Source of the DNA: Fontimonas thermophila
Lineage (GTDB): Bacteria > Pseudomonadota > Gammaproteobacteria > Nevskiales > Nevskiaceae
Reading direction: 5' to 3'
DNA length: 64,000 bases
Assembly (NCBI RefSeq): GCF_900113085.1
Contig: NZ_FOOC01000003.1
Location: 248,001-312,000 of the forward strand
Every line of letters begins with the position of its first letter. Within the stretch, counting starts at the first letter, position 1. The notes under the pieces are model-generated. The model was not told the DNA's origin. It did not search any database and worked only from the letters and a program-made list of their open reading frames with translations. Made by a program: the position numbers and the translations under genes. Below are positions 17,182 to 24,901 of the stretch, one piece after another.

Positions 17182-18222
17182 ATGAAGGCTCCCGTTGTAT
17201 TGGCCATTGATGCGATGAGCGGTGACCACGGTCACGAGACGATCGTGGACGCCGCTCTGCTCGCGTTGGCGGCACATCCCGAGCTGCAGATGATTCTGGT
17301 CGGCGACGAGCCGACGCTGCTGCGCGATCTGGGCGCTCGTGGCCGTGCCGGCGAGGCGCGCTTGCGCATCCGCCATGCCAGCGAAGTGGTCGGCATGGAC
17401 GAGTCGCCTGCCAAGGCGCTGCGCAGCAAGAAAGATTCGTCGATGCGCGTTGCCATCGATCTGGTCAAGCAAGGCGTGGCGCATGCGGCTGTGTCGGCCG
17501 GTAACACCGGCGCACTGATGGCGACCGCAAAATTTGTGCTCAAGACCCTGCCGGGGATCGACCGGCCGGCGATCATCTCGGCGATTCCGTCGATCAACGG
17601 TCACGTCCACATGCTTGATCTCGGTGCCAATGCCGAGTGCTCCGCCGAGCAGCTGCTCCAGTTCGCGGTGATGGGCTCCGCGCTGGTGACGGCGACACTG
17701 GGGATCGAGCGGCCCAAGGTCGGTTTGCTCAACATCGGCGAGGAAGAAATCAAGGGCAACGAAGTCATCAAGCAGGCGGCCCAGCTCCTCCAGGCTTCAT
17801 CGCTGAACTACATCGGTTTCGTCGAAGGGGATGGCATCTTCCTGCGTGACATCGATGTCGTCGTCTGCGATGGTTTTGCCGGGAACATCGCGCTCAAGAC
17901 CGGTGAGGGTGTGGCCCGGCTGATCTATCACTTCATCAGACAGGAATTCACGCGTTCGATCTTCACGCGCTTTGCGGCGCTGATGGCGCTGCCCGCGCTC
18001 AAGGCGCTGGGCAGGAGAATGGATCCGCGCAACTACAACGGCGCCAGCTTCGTCGGTCTGAATGGGATCGTCATCAAGTCGCATGGCAGCGCCGATACGC
18101 AGGCCTTTGCCGCAGCAATCCGGGTCGCCGTGCGGGAAGTCGAGAATGCGGTGCCGGCGCGCATCACCCGACTGCTGGCAGAGGCGCTGCCGGCGGCGCC
18201 GGTTGCGGCTGTAAAGGGTTGA
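17182..18222 (+). CDS. plsX: Phosphate acyltransferase PlsX
   Basis: A 346-residue enzyme that converts acyl-ACP and phosphate to acyl-phosphate for the PlsY step of phospholipid synthesis. It has the N-terminal LAIDAMSGDHGHE (about 6-18), SAGNTGALMATAKF (about 106-119) and LNIGEEEIKGNE (about 183), all PlsX hallmarks. ATG 17182 is used; a TTG two codons upstream is possible. In many gammaproteobacteria fabH-fabD-fabG-acpP follow plsX. Here the next gene is a convergent exporter, so the fab genes are elsewhere. Confidence 0.95.
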   Translation: MKAPVVLAIDAMSGDHGHETIVDAALLALAAHPELQMILVGDEPTLLRDLGARGRAGEARLRIRHASEVVGMDESPAKALRSKKDSSMRVAIDLVKQGVAHAAVSAGNTGALMATAKFVLKTLPGIDRPAIISAIPSINGHVHMLDLGANAECSAEQLLQFAVMGSALVTATLGIERPKVGLLNIGEEEIKGNEVIKQAAQLLQASSLNYIGFVEGDGIFLRDIDVVVCDGFAGNIALKTGEGVARLIYHFIRQEFTRSIFTRFAALMALPALKALGRRMDPRNYNGASFVGLNGIVIKSHGSADTQAFAAAIRVAVREVENAVPARITRLLAEALPAAPVAAVKG

Positions 18223-18244
18223 ACGTTCCGCCGTCGTGCCGGAT

Positions 18245-19018
18245 CTACGCAGGGCTCATGGCCTGCGCGATCAGACTGGCCCCCATCAGCATGGTCAGGG
18301 CCTCGTAGGCGCGCTTGATGAAGCGATTGCCTCGCAGCAGTCCCAGATGCGCGCCGGCATAGCCGCCGGCCAGACCGCCGATCACCAGCGCCGGAACCCA
18401 CGTCCAGGCCACCGGTCCGGCAAGACTTGCGGTGATTGCGCCGGCCCCATTCCACACCAGGCCCACCATGATCATCGTGATGGCGACCGCCTGGCGGTAG
18501 TCGCAGCCGAACCAGGTCAGGAACAGCAGCGTGGTGAATACCCCTGGGCCGGATGGCACCAGGCCCGTGAGCCAGCCGACACCGAACGTCCACAGGCCAC
18601 CGAGCAGCAGGCCGCGGCCCTTCCGGTTCTTCGGCGCATGTTCGAGTCCGAGTTGAGGCCGAAAGACCGAGTACAACCCGAGTGCGATGTTGATCGTCCC
18701 GAATATCAGCTTGCCTGGGCGATCGGGGATTTCGAGCGCAAGGCGCGTGCCGAGAACGACACCTGGCAGACCGAGCCCTGTCATCATGGCAACGAATCGC
18801 AGATCGAGCGCGTTTTCGCGCAAGTGCCGCGCCGTCGAGCCGATCCCCAGCGCGACGACCGCCACCTTATGGGTGGCCACTGCACCGGCAAACGGCAGGC
18901 CGAGCAGGATCAGCGCGGGAAACTGCAATAGCCCGGCACCGCCGCCGGCCAATGCGGAGAAGAAGCTCGCAAGAAAACCCAGGATGATGAGTCCGACCCA
19001 TTGCATGGGAGCGTCCAT
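18245..19018 (-). CDS. Sulfite exporter TauE/SafE family (TSUP) permease
   Basis: A 257-residue integral membrane protein with about seven or eight predicted helices. It shows the paired TSUP glycine-rich signatures: FSALAGGGAGLLQFPALILLGLP (about 20-42, N-terminal repeat) and TGLVPSGPGVFTTLLFLTWFG (C-terminal repeat). The transported ion is unknown; sulfite, sulfonates or other organic anions are known for the family. It lies 81 bases downstream of gspF on the same strand, in the slot where gspG would normally follow, and converges on plsX. Confidence 0.88.
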   Translation of the reverse strand: MDAPMQWVGLIILGFLASFFSALAGGGAGLLQFPALILLGLPFAGAVATHKVAVVALGIGSTARHLRENALDLRFVAMMTGLGLPGVVLGTRLALEIPDRPGKLIFGTINIALGLYSVFRPQLGLEHAPKNRKGRGLLLGGLWTFGVGWLTGLVPSGPGVFTTLLFLTWFGCDYRQAVAITMIMVGLVWNGAGAITASLAGPVAWTWVPALVIGGLAGGYAGAHLGLLRGNRFIKRAYEALTMLMGASLIAQAMSPA

Positions 19019-19099
19019 CGGTGCAGGTCCTGATTGGGATGGTTGGGTCGTGGTGACGATGCGTGCGCGAAGCCGCGCGGCGGATACGGAAGATGTTCT

Positions 19100-20314
19100 T
19101 TACCTGACGAGCTGGTTGAGATCGAAGATCGGCAGCAGGATCGCGAGCACGATCAGCAACACGACGCCGCCCATCACCAGAATCAATGCCGGTTCGAAGA
19201 CGCCCATCATCGCAGCGACGAGGGTTTCCACTTCGCGTTCCTGATTCTCGGCGGCGCGGTCGAGCATTTCGTCGAGGCGCCCGGACGACTCACCGCTGGC
19301 AATCAGATGCACCGTGATCGGCGGAAACAGCTTGCTTGCGGCCAGCGAGCGCGCCAACGGCGCGCCTTCTCGTACCTTGATGGCCGCGGCCTCGATGGCG
19401 TCGCGCATCGGCAGATTGGTGACGACCTGTGTGCCGATGCGTAGCGCTTCGAGAATCGGGACTCCGCTGCCGAAGAGAATGCCAAGCGTGCGGGTGAAGC
19501 GGCCGGTATTGGATCCGCGCACGAGGCGTCCGACCAGCGGCAGGCGCAGTGCTAGATGATGCACTCGGCGCCGGAAGCCTTCCCTGCGCAACAGACGGTG
19601 AAAGACGAAGGCACCGAGCGCGAACAGACCCAGCAGATGAAACCCGTAATGCCGGAGGAAGTCCGACAATGCGATCAGGCCACGGGTGAGCGGCGGTAGC
19701 TCGGCGTCGATGCTGGTAAACACTTCCACGACCTGGGGGACGACATAGGTCAGCAGCAGCACGACGACCGTGATGGCGACGAAGGTGAGGATCGCCGGAT
19801 AAACCGCCGCGAGCATGATTTTCTGCTGCATGATCTGACGACGTTCGACGTAGTCGGCCAGGCGCTCGAGGATGTCATCGAGCTGCCCGGACTGCTCGCC
19901 GGCCTCGACCGTGGCGCGGAACAGCTTCGGAAATGCATGGGGAAACTGTTCGAGCGACTGCGCCAGCGAATGGCCCTCGACGATACCGGCGCGCACGCCC
20001 AGCGCGATGCGTTTGACCCGCTTGCTCTCGCTCTGCTCGGAGACGGCGGCCAGGGCTTCGTCGAGCGGAAGACCGGAGCGGACCAGCGTGGCGAGCTGGC
20101 GCGTGAACAGGGCCAGTTCCGTGTTGCGGATGCCTCCCCGGTGACGGAAGAGTCTGCTGCGTGCGTCCTGTGACTCGCTGACCTCGCGCAACTCGATCGG
20201 GGTCAGTCCGCGCTCGCGCAGCAGTTGACGGGCATGCCGCTGCGTGTCGCCTTCGATCAGTCCACGGGTTTCGCGGCCGTGCGCATCGAGTGCGCTGTAC
20301 TCGTAGGCCGCCAT
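19100..20314 (-). CDS. gspF: Type II secretion system inner-membrane protein GspF
   Basis: A 404-residue polytopic platform protein of the type II secretion system. It begins MAAYEYSALDAHGRETRGLIEGD, has the two tandem T2SF domains (about 70-195 and 270-395), and three membrane helices at about 170-190, 222-245 and 378-400. Motifs LFTRQLATLVRSGLPLDEAL and FTRTLGILFGSGVPILEAL mark the repeats. It starts 3 bases after the gspE stop, so it is in the gspC-D-E-F operon. Confidence 0.96.
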   Translation of the reverse strand: MAAYEYSALDAHGRETRGLIEGDTQRHARQLLRERGLTPIELREVSESQDARSRLFRHRGGIRNTELALFTRQLATLVRSGLPLDEALAAVSEQSESKRVKRIALGVRAGIVEGHSLAQSLEQFPHAFPKLFRATVEAGEQSGQLDDILERLADYVERRQIMQQKIMLAAVYPAILTFVAITVVVLLLTYVVPQVVEVFTSIDAELPPLTRGLIALSDFLRHYGFHLLGLFALGAFVFHRLLRREGFRRRVHHLALRLPLVGRLVRGSNTGRFTRTLGILFGSGVPILEALRIGTQVVTNLPMRDAIEAAAIKVREGAPLARSLAASKLFPPITVHLIASGESSGRLDEMLDRAAENQEREVETLVAAMMGVFEPALILVMGGVVLLIVLAILLPIFDLNQLVR

Positions 20315-20317
20315 GGC

Positions 20318-21802
20318 TCACTCTTCGATGGTCACGCGCAGCACTTCGCGCAATGTGGTCTGACCCGCGAGTACCTTGTTGCGGCCGGACTGCAGGATGC
20401 CGGGCCCCCGGGTGCGCGCATAGGCTTCCAGCGCCTGTTCGGAAGCATTGTCATGGATCATCGCCTCGAGTTTGCGGTCGATCTCGATGATCTCATGAAT
20501 GCCCGTGCGGCCGAGAAAACCGATGTGCCGGCACTGCGGGCAACCGACGGGTTTGTAGAGCGTGAGGCTGCGGGCGGGATCGACGCCGAGCTGTTCTTTC
20601 TCGACCGTGCTGGCTTCGTACGGCTGTTTGCAGGCGGCGCACAGCTGGCGCACCAGACGCTGGGCCATCAGTCCGATCAGGGAAGACGACAGCTGATAAG
20701 GCTCAACGCCCATGTCACGTAAACGTGTCACCGCCCCGACGGCGGTGTTGGTGTGCAAGGTCGACAGCACGAGATGGCCGGTCTGCGAGGCCTGCACTGC
20801 GATCTGCGCCGTTTCCAGATCGCGGATCTCGCCGACCATGACCACGTCGGGATCCTGACGCAGGATCGCGCGCAAGCCGCGTGCGAACGTCATCTCCACT
20901 TTGGTATTGACCTGGGTCTGGCCGACACCGTCGATGTAGTATTCGATCGGATCCTCGACCGTCATGATGTTGCGTGTACGGTCATTGAGCACGGACAGCG
21001 CGGAATAGAGCGTCGTCGTCTTGCCGGACCCAGTCGGCCCGGTGACCAGCAGAATGCCGTACGGGCGATGGATGATGCGCTTGAGCGTCGTGATCTGCTG
21101 CTCGTCGAGTCCGAGTTGTTCGAGGTCGAGCCGCTCGGTTTGCTTGTCGAGGATGCGCATGACCACGCGTTCGTGGTTCTGCCCGGTGGGGATCGTGGAG
21201 ACGCGCACGTCGACCTTGCGTCCACCGAAGGCGCGCGAGATACGGCCATCCTGGGGTAGTCGTTTCTCGGCGATGTCGAGCTTGGCCATGACCTTGATGC
21301 GCGATACCAACCGCGGCGCCAGACTTTTGGGCGGGGACATCACTTCGCGTAGAACGCCGTCGACGCGGAAGCGGATTTGCAGCCGCGACTCGAAACTCTC
21401 GATGTGGATGTCCGAGGCGTTCTCGCGGATTGCTTCGACGAGCAACCCATTGATGAACTTGATGATCGGGGCATCGTCGTCGGATTCGAGCAGATCCTGA
21501 TTTTCCTGCAGGGCCTGCGCCAGTGCGTCCAGATCCGCTGGCTCCTCGTCGAGTCCCTCGATCAGGCTTGCGGTTGTGGTCGTCTGTCCCTCGTAGGTGC
21601 GCGACAGCAAGGCATCGAATTCTTGTGCCGTCACAGTGTGCAGACGCAGCGGGCGGCCGACGTAGCGGCGTGTCTCCTGGATGGCATCGATCGACACGCC
21701 CGGACGGGCGACGGCGATGACATGATCGCCACGATCTTCCGTAACGATCAGCCCGTGGCGTTTGGCGAAGGTGAACGGTGGTCGCCGCAGGACGGACTCC
21801 AT
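20318..21802 (-). CDS. gspE: Type II secretion system ATPase GspE
   Basis: A 494-residue cytoplasmic ATPase that powers pseudopilus assembly. It has an N-terminal MshEN-like region, Walker A GPTGSGKTTT (about 256-265), the Asp box, Walker B MVGEIRDLETA (about 323), a His box (STLHTN) and the GspE zinc-finger cysteines CAAC...CPQC (about 391-428). The frame remains open to 21970, but ATG 21802 starts the conserved protein and lies 34 bases after gspD. All catalytic motifs are intact, so the machine is probably functional if the missing components exist elsewhere. Confidence 0.95.
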   Translation of the reverse strand: MESVLRRPPFTFAKRHGLIVTEDRGDHVIAVARPGVSIDAIQETRRYVGRPLRLHTVTAQEFDALLSRTYEGQTTTTASLIEGLDEEPADLDALAQALQENQDLLESDDDAPIIKFINGLLVEAIRENASDIHIESFESRLQIRFRVDGVLREVMSPPKSLAPRLVSRIKVMAKLDIAEKRLPQDGRISRAFGGRKVDVRVSTIPTGQNHERVVMRILDKQTERLDLEQLGLDEQQITTLKRIIHRPYGILLVTGPTGSGKTTTLYSALSVLNDRTRNIMTVEDPIEYYIDGVGQTQVNTKVEMTFARGLRAILRQDPDVVMVGEIRDLETAQIAVQASQTGHLVLSTLHTNTAVGAVTRLRDMGVEPYQLSSSLIGLMAQRLVRQLCAACKQPYEASTVEKEQLGVDPARSLTLYKPVGCPQCRHIGFLGRTGIHEIIEIDRKLEAMIHDNASEQALEAYARTRGPGILQSGRNKVLAGQTTLREVLRVTIEE

Positions 21803-21836
21803 GGTGCAGGCTGAGTCAGAGGCGTCGGTTGCGGGC

Positions 21837-23903
21837 TCAGTCCGGCGTATCGGTGGCACGCGGTGCCGTCGGATCGGCGGGTTGCTTGTTCCCTGATGCA
21901 CCGGTCGCATCCTCGATCGTCGCCGGCGGTGTCGTGGAGGAGGGCACAGATGGTTCCTCGCCCCATTCATGCAGCGGGCGCAGGATCGGGCGCTGGCTGC
22001 CGATCAGCGGACCGGCGCCGGTTGCGGCATCGACCTGGGCCTGGCGTACGGCGTCGTATTTCTTGCGCGTGTAATAGTCGCTCTGGATGCGTTTGCGCAG
22101 GATCGACGGCCGGATGAACAGCATCAGGTTGCGCTTGGTTTTGTCCACCGAGCGATATTTGAACAACGCGCCGAGCAACGGGATTTCGCTGATGAAGGGG
22201 ACGCCGCGCTGGGTATCGATGATCTGATCGTCGATCAGACCGGCGATGACCAGGATCTGGCCGCTTTCGACGCTGACGACATTGGTCAGCGTGCGTTTGT
22301 TGGTGATCAGGTCGGAGGCACCGGCGCGGCCGCTCGACAGGCTCGAGACTTCGAGATTGAGCTTGAGTTTGACCGAATCGGCATCGCCGTTGATCTGCGG
22401 TGTCACCGACAGGCTCAGGCCGACATCCTTGCGCTCGATCGTCTGGAACGGGTTGACCGAACTGTTGCTGGTCCCGGTGTTGGTGAACTGGCCGGTGAGG
22501 AACGGCACTTCCTGGCCGACCGAGAATTTGGCCTCCTCGTTGTCCAGGGTGACCAGCGTCGGTGTCGACAGGACGTTGGAATCTCCATCGCCCTTGAGGG
22601 CCTTGAGCAGCAGGCCGAAGGTGGTGCCGTTGTCGCCCCCATCCTTGCCGAGCACGACATTGACTCCCTGGCCCAGTGCGCCGGCAGCAGCACGCTCGTT
22701 GCCGGAGGAAGCAAGGGTACCGAGAGCAGCCAGGGTGTTCGGATCCAGGATGCCCGCAGCGGCGATACGATCGCCGTTGAACACGGCCCAGTCGATACCG
22801 AGCTGGCTCGACTTGTTGGCGCTGACCTCGGCGAGGATGGCTTCGACCAGCACCTGCGCGCGCTGGATGTCGAGCTGCGCGATCACGTTGCGGATCTGCT
22901 TCATCGTCTTCGGCGGGGCCGTGATGATGAGCGCGTTGGTGTCCTTGTCGGCGAGCACCCGCGTGCGTTCGTAGGTCCCGCCGCCGCTGGCGGCCGCTGG
23001 TGCCGCGGTCGCACTGCCACCCGACCGTTCGTTCTGGCTGACCTGCTGCGCGTAACCCTCGAGGATCGGGGCCAGGTTTTCGGCGCTGGCATGACGCAGA
23101 TAGACGACCTGGGTGGCCCCATCGTCGCTCAATGGGATGTCGAGCTGGCGGATGATCTCGCCGAATTTCTGGCGCTCGGTCTTGTCGCCGCCGACGAGGA
23201 TGCTGTTGGTGCGTTCGTCGGCGATGATCGTCGCCGGTTTCGCAGTCGGGTCGGTCTGCTTGTCCTGTTGCGTCAGCGCCGTCAGGATGCGCACGACCTC
23301 ACTGGCCGCCGCGTGTTGCAGGCGGATGTATTCGATCTCGCGGTCGCCGGCCTGATCCATCTGCGCGATCAGCCGGCCGATGCGCTCGACGTTGGCCGCG
23401 CGGTCGGAAATGATCAGGGTGTTGTTGGCCTGGTAGGCGGCGAGATGACCCCATTGTGGAACCAAGGGGCGCAGGATCGGGACCAGCTGCGCGGCATTGA
23501 TGTTCTGCAACTGATAGACGTGGGTGACGATTTCGTCGATCGGGCGGCCCGCGCCTGTGCCGTAACGCGCGCTGCCTTCCTGGCGGGCGTTGGCCTCGGG
23601 GATGATCTTGATCGTGTCTCCGGCCGGAACCGCGGCAAAACCGTTGACGGCCAGCACGGCGAGAAAAGTCTCGTAGAGACCGGCCGCATCCATCGGCGAG
23701 GAGCTGATCACCGTGACCTTGCCCTTGACGCGGGCATCGACGATGAAGTTCTTGCCGGTGACCTCGCTGACCGTCGCGATCAGTGTGCTGATGTCGGCGT
23801 CCTTGAGGTTGAGCGTGATGTCTGCCCGCGCCGGCAGGGTCGCGCAGAGTAGCAGGACGATGGCGACGGCGGCGCCAGTACGCGAGAATGGGCGGCGGAT
23901 CAT
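21837..23903 (-). CDS. gspD: Type II secretion system secretin GspD
   Basis: A 688-residue outer-membrane secretin with a signal peptide (…LLLCATLPARA). The N0 domain (about 28-100, ITLNLKDADISTLIATVSEVTGKNF) is followed by N1-N3 repeats (about 120-330), then the secretin core with VPFLTG and the conserved VPFISEIPLLGALF (about 580). A Gly/Ala/Ser-rich loop in N3 (around 295-315) is typical. The C-terminal tail (about 620-688) may act as an S-domain for pilotin binding, which is an inference. It starts one base after the gspC stop. Confidence 0.96.
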   Translation of the reverse strand: MIRRPFSRTGAAVAIVLLLCATLPARADITLNLKDADISTLIATVSEVTGKNFIVDARVKGKVTVISSSPMDAAGLYETFLAVLAVNGFAAVPAGDTIKIIPEANARQEGSARYGTGAGRPIDEIVTHVYQLQNINAAQLVPILRPLVPQWGHLAAYQANNTLIISDRAANVERIGRLIAQMDQAGDREIEYIRLQHAAASEVVRILTALTQQDKQTDPTAKPATIIADERTNSILVGGDKTERQKFGEIIRQLDIPLSDDGATQVVYLRHASAENLAPILEGYAQQVSQNERSGGSATAAPAAASGGGTYERTRVLADKDTNALIITAPPKTMKQIRNVIAQLDIQRAQVLVEAILAEVSANKSSQLGIDWAVFNGDRIAAAGILDPNTLAALGTLASSGNERAAAGALGQGVNVVLGKDGGDNGTTFGLLLKALKGDGDSNVLSTPTLVTLDNEEAKFSVGQEVPFLTGQFTNTGTSNSSVNPFQTIERKDVGLSLSVTPQINGDADSVKLKLNLEVSSLSSGRAGASDLITNKRTLTNVVSVESGQILVIAGLIDDQIIDTQRGVPFISEIPLLGALFKYRSVDKTKRNLMLFIRPSILRKRIQSDYYTRKKYDAVRQAQVDAATGAGPLIGSQRPILRPLHEWGEEPSVPSSTTPPATIEDATGASGNKQPADPTAPRATDTPD

Positions 23904-23904
23904 G

Positions 23905-24780
23905 TCAGTTCAAGCTCAGGTTCAACGTCTGTACCTGACCTCCGCGCTCGATCGTCAATGTGATCGCGTTGGCCTGGCTTAAGTCCCCCAGCAGCTGTAG
24001 CGCCTTCTGGTTATCGTCCAATTGTACGCCATTGACTGCGGTGACCAGGTCGCCGGGGCGCAGCCCCAACTGCTGGAAGGCTTCGCGCTCACGGCCTGGA
24101 TAGATGCGATAGCCACGCAGTTGGCCGTTGACGTTCGCCGGTTGCACGCGCAGATAGTTCGAAGCCTTGGTCGGATCACTGAGGATCTCGTCGCGGATCT
24201 GGCCCAGGAGTTGCGCAGTGCTGCCGTCGCCAGGCCCGCGATCGACTGGGGTATTGGCGGCTGGAGCCGTGCTCGGCGCATCCTTGTTCAGCCGGAGCGT
24301 CTCGAACTGGCCGTTGCGCGACAGGATCACCCGGTCGGGGAAGATGGCGTGCAGGCTGACGCCGGCGATGACGTCGTCGCCGATGGCATAGGGTTTTTCG
24401 TCGCCCCCATCCTTGGCGATCAGCGCGCGTGATTCGGCTGCGGAGCCGGCCAAGATGCCGAGCAGTGTCAACGACAGGCGGGTCTCGGGAGCCTGTTCGA
24501 CACGGCTGCCGGTTTGCGGTGCCGCGTAGCGGCCGAACAGTTCGGATCCGATCAGTTTGTCGATGTCCGCGGATGCCGTCTCGTGCTGGCGCGTCTGTGC
24601 GGGTTGCAGCGAGGGCAGCTGCCAGCGGGCTGCCTCCGGCTCCGGCACCAGTGACCAGACCAGTTGCGCGAGCAGCCAGGCCGCCGTGATCGTCAAGACC
24701 AGATTGGCCACAGGCGGCAGGGCGCGACCGTAGCGCTCGTAAATCCGCACGAGTGACTCGACGTTCAAGGTGCTGGGCAT
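23905..24780 (-). CDS. gspC: Type II secretion system protein GspC
   Basis: About 291 residues. An inner-membrane anchor at about 25-45 (VANLVLTITAAWLLAQLVW) is followed by a periplasmic HR domain (about 80-165, SELFGRY...TLLGILAG...RALI) that contacts the secretin, and a C-terminal PDZ domain (about 205-290, GYRIYPGREREAFQQLGLRPGDLVTAVNG). ATG 24780 is chosen; ATGs at 24789 and 24792 would add three or four residues. It heads the minus-strand operon and is divergent from the adenylate cyclase, with 121 bases between. Confidence 0.94.
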   Translation of the reverse strand: MPSTLNVESLVRIYERYGRALPPVANLVLTITAAWLLAQLVWSLVPEPEAARWQLPSLQPAQTRQHETASADIDKLIGSELFGRYAAPQTGSRVEQAPETRLSLTLLGILAGSAAESRALIAKDGGDEKPYAIGDDVIAGVSLHAIFPDRVILSRNGQFETLRLNKDAPSTAPAANTPVDRGPGDGSTAQLLGQIRDEILSDPTKASNYLRVQPANVNGQLRGYRIYPGREREAFQQLGLRPGDLVTAVNGVQLDDNQKALQLLGDLSQANAITLTIERGGQVQTLNLSLN

Positions 24781-24901
24781 GGTCCGCATCATAACCGACC
24801 CCGCTGCGGCTTCCGTAGCGGTGATGCGGGTTTGCCGCCATACCGCCACTTTAGTAACGTCCCGATCCAATCGCCATGGCCGGTTTTGCCTGGGGGAGCC
24901 C

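Noticed and set aside
16324-17610. Long N-terminal extension of the yceF frame on the minus strand
   Set aside because: It is antisense to yceD, rpmF and plsX; homology to Maf proteins starts at the ATG at 16323.
21969-23852. A 627-codon open frame opposite gspD
   Set aside because: Antisense shadow of an intact secretin gene, with biased composition and no recognisable domain.
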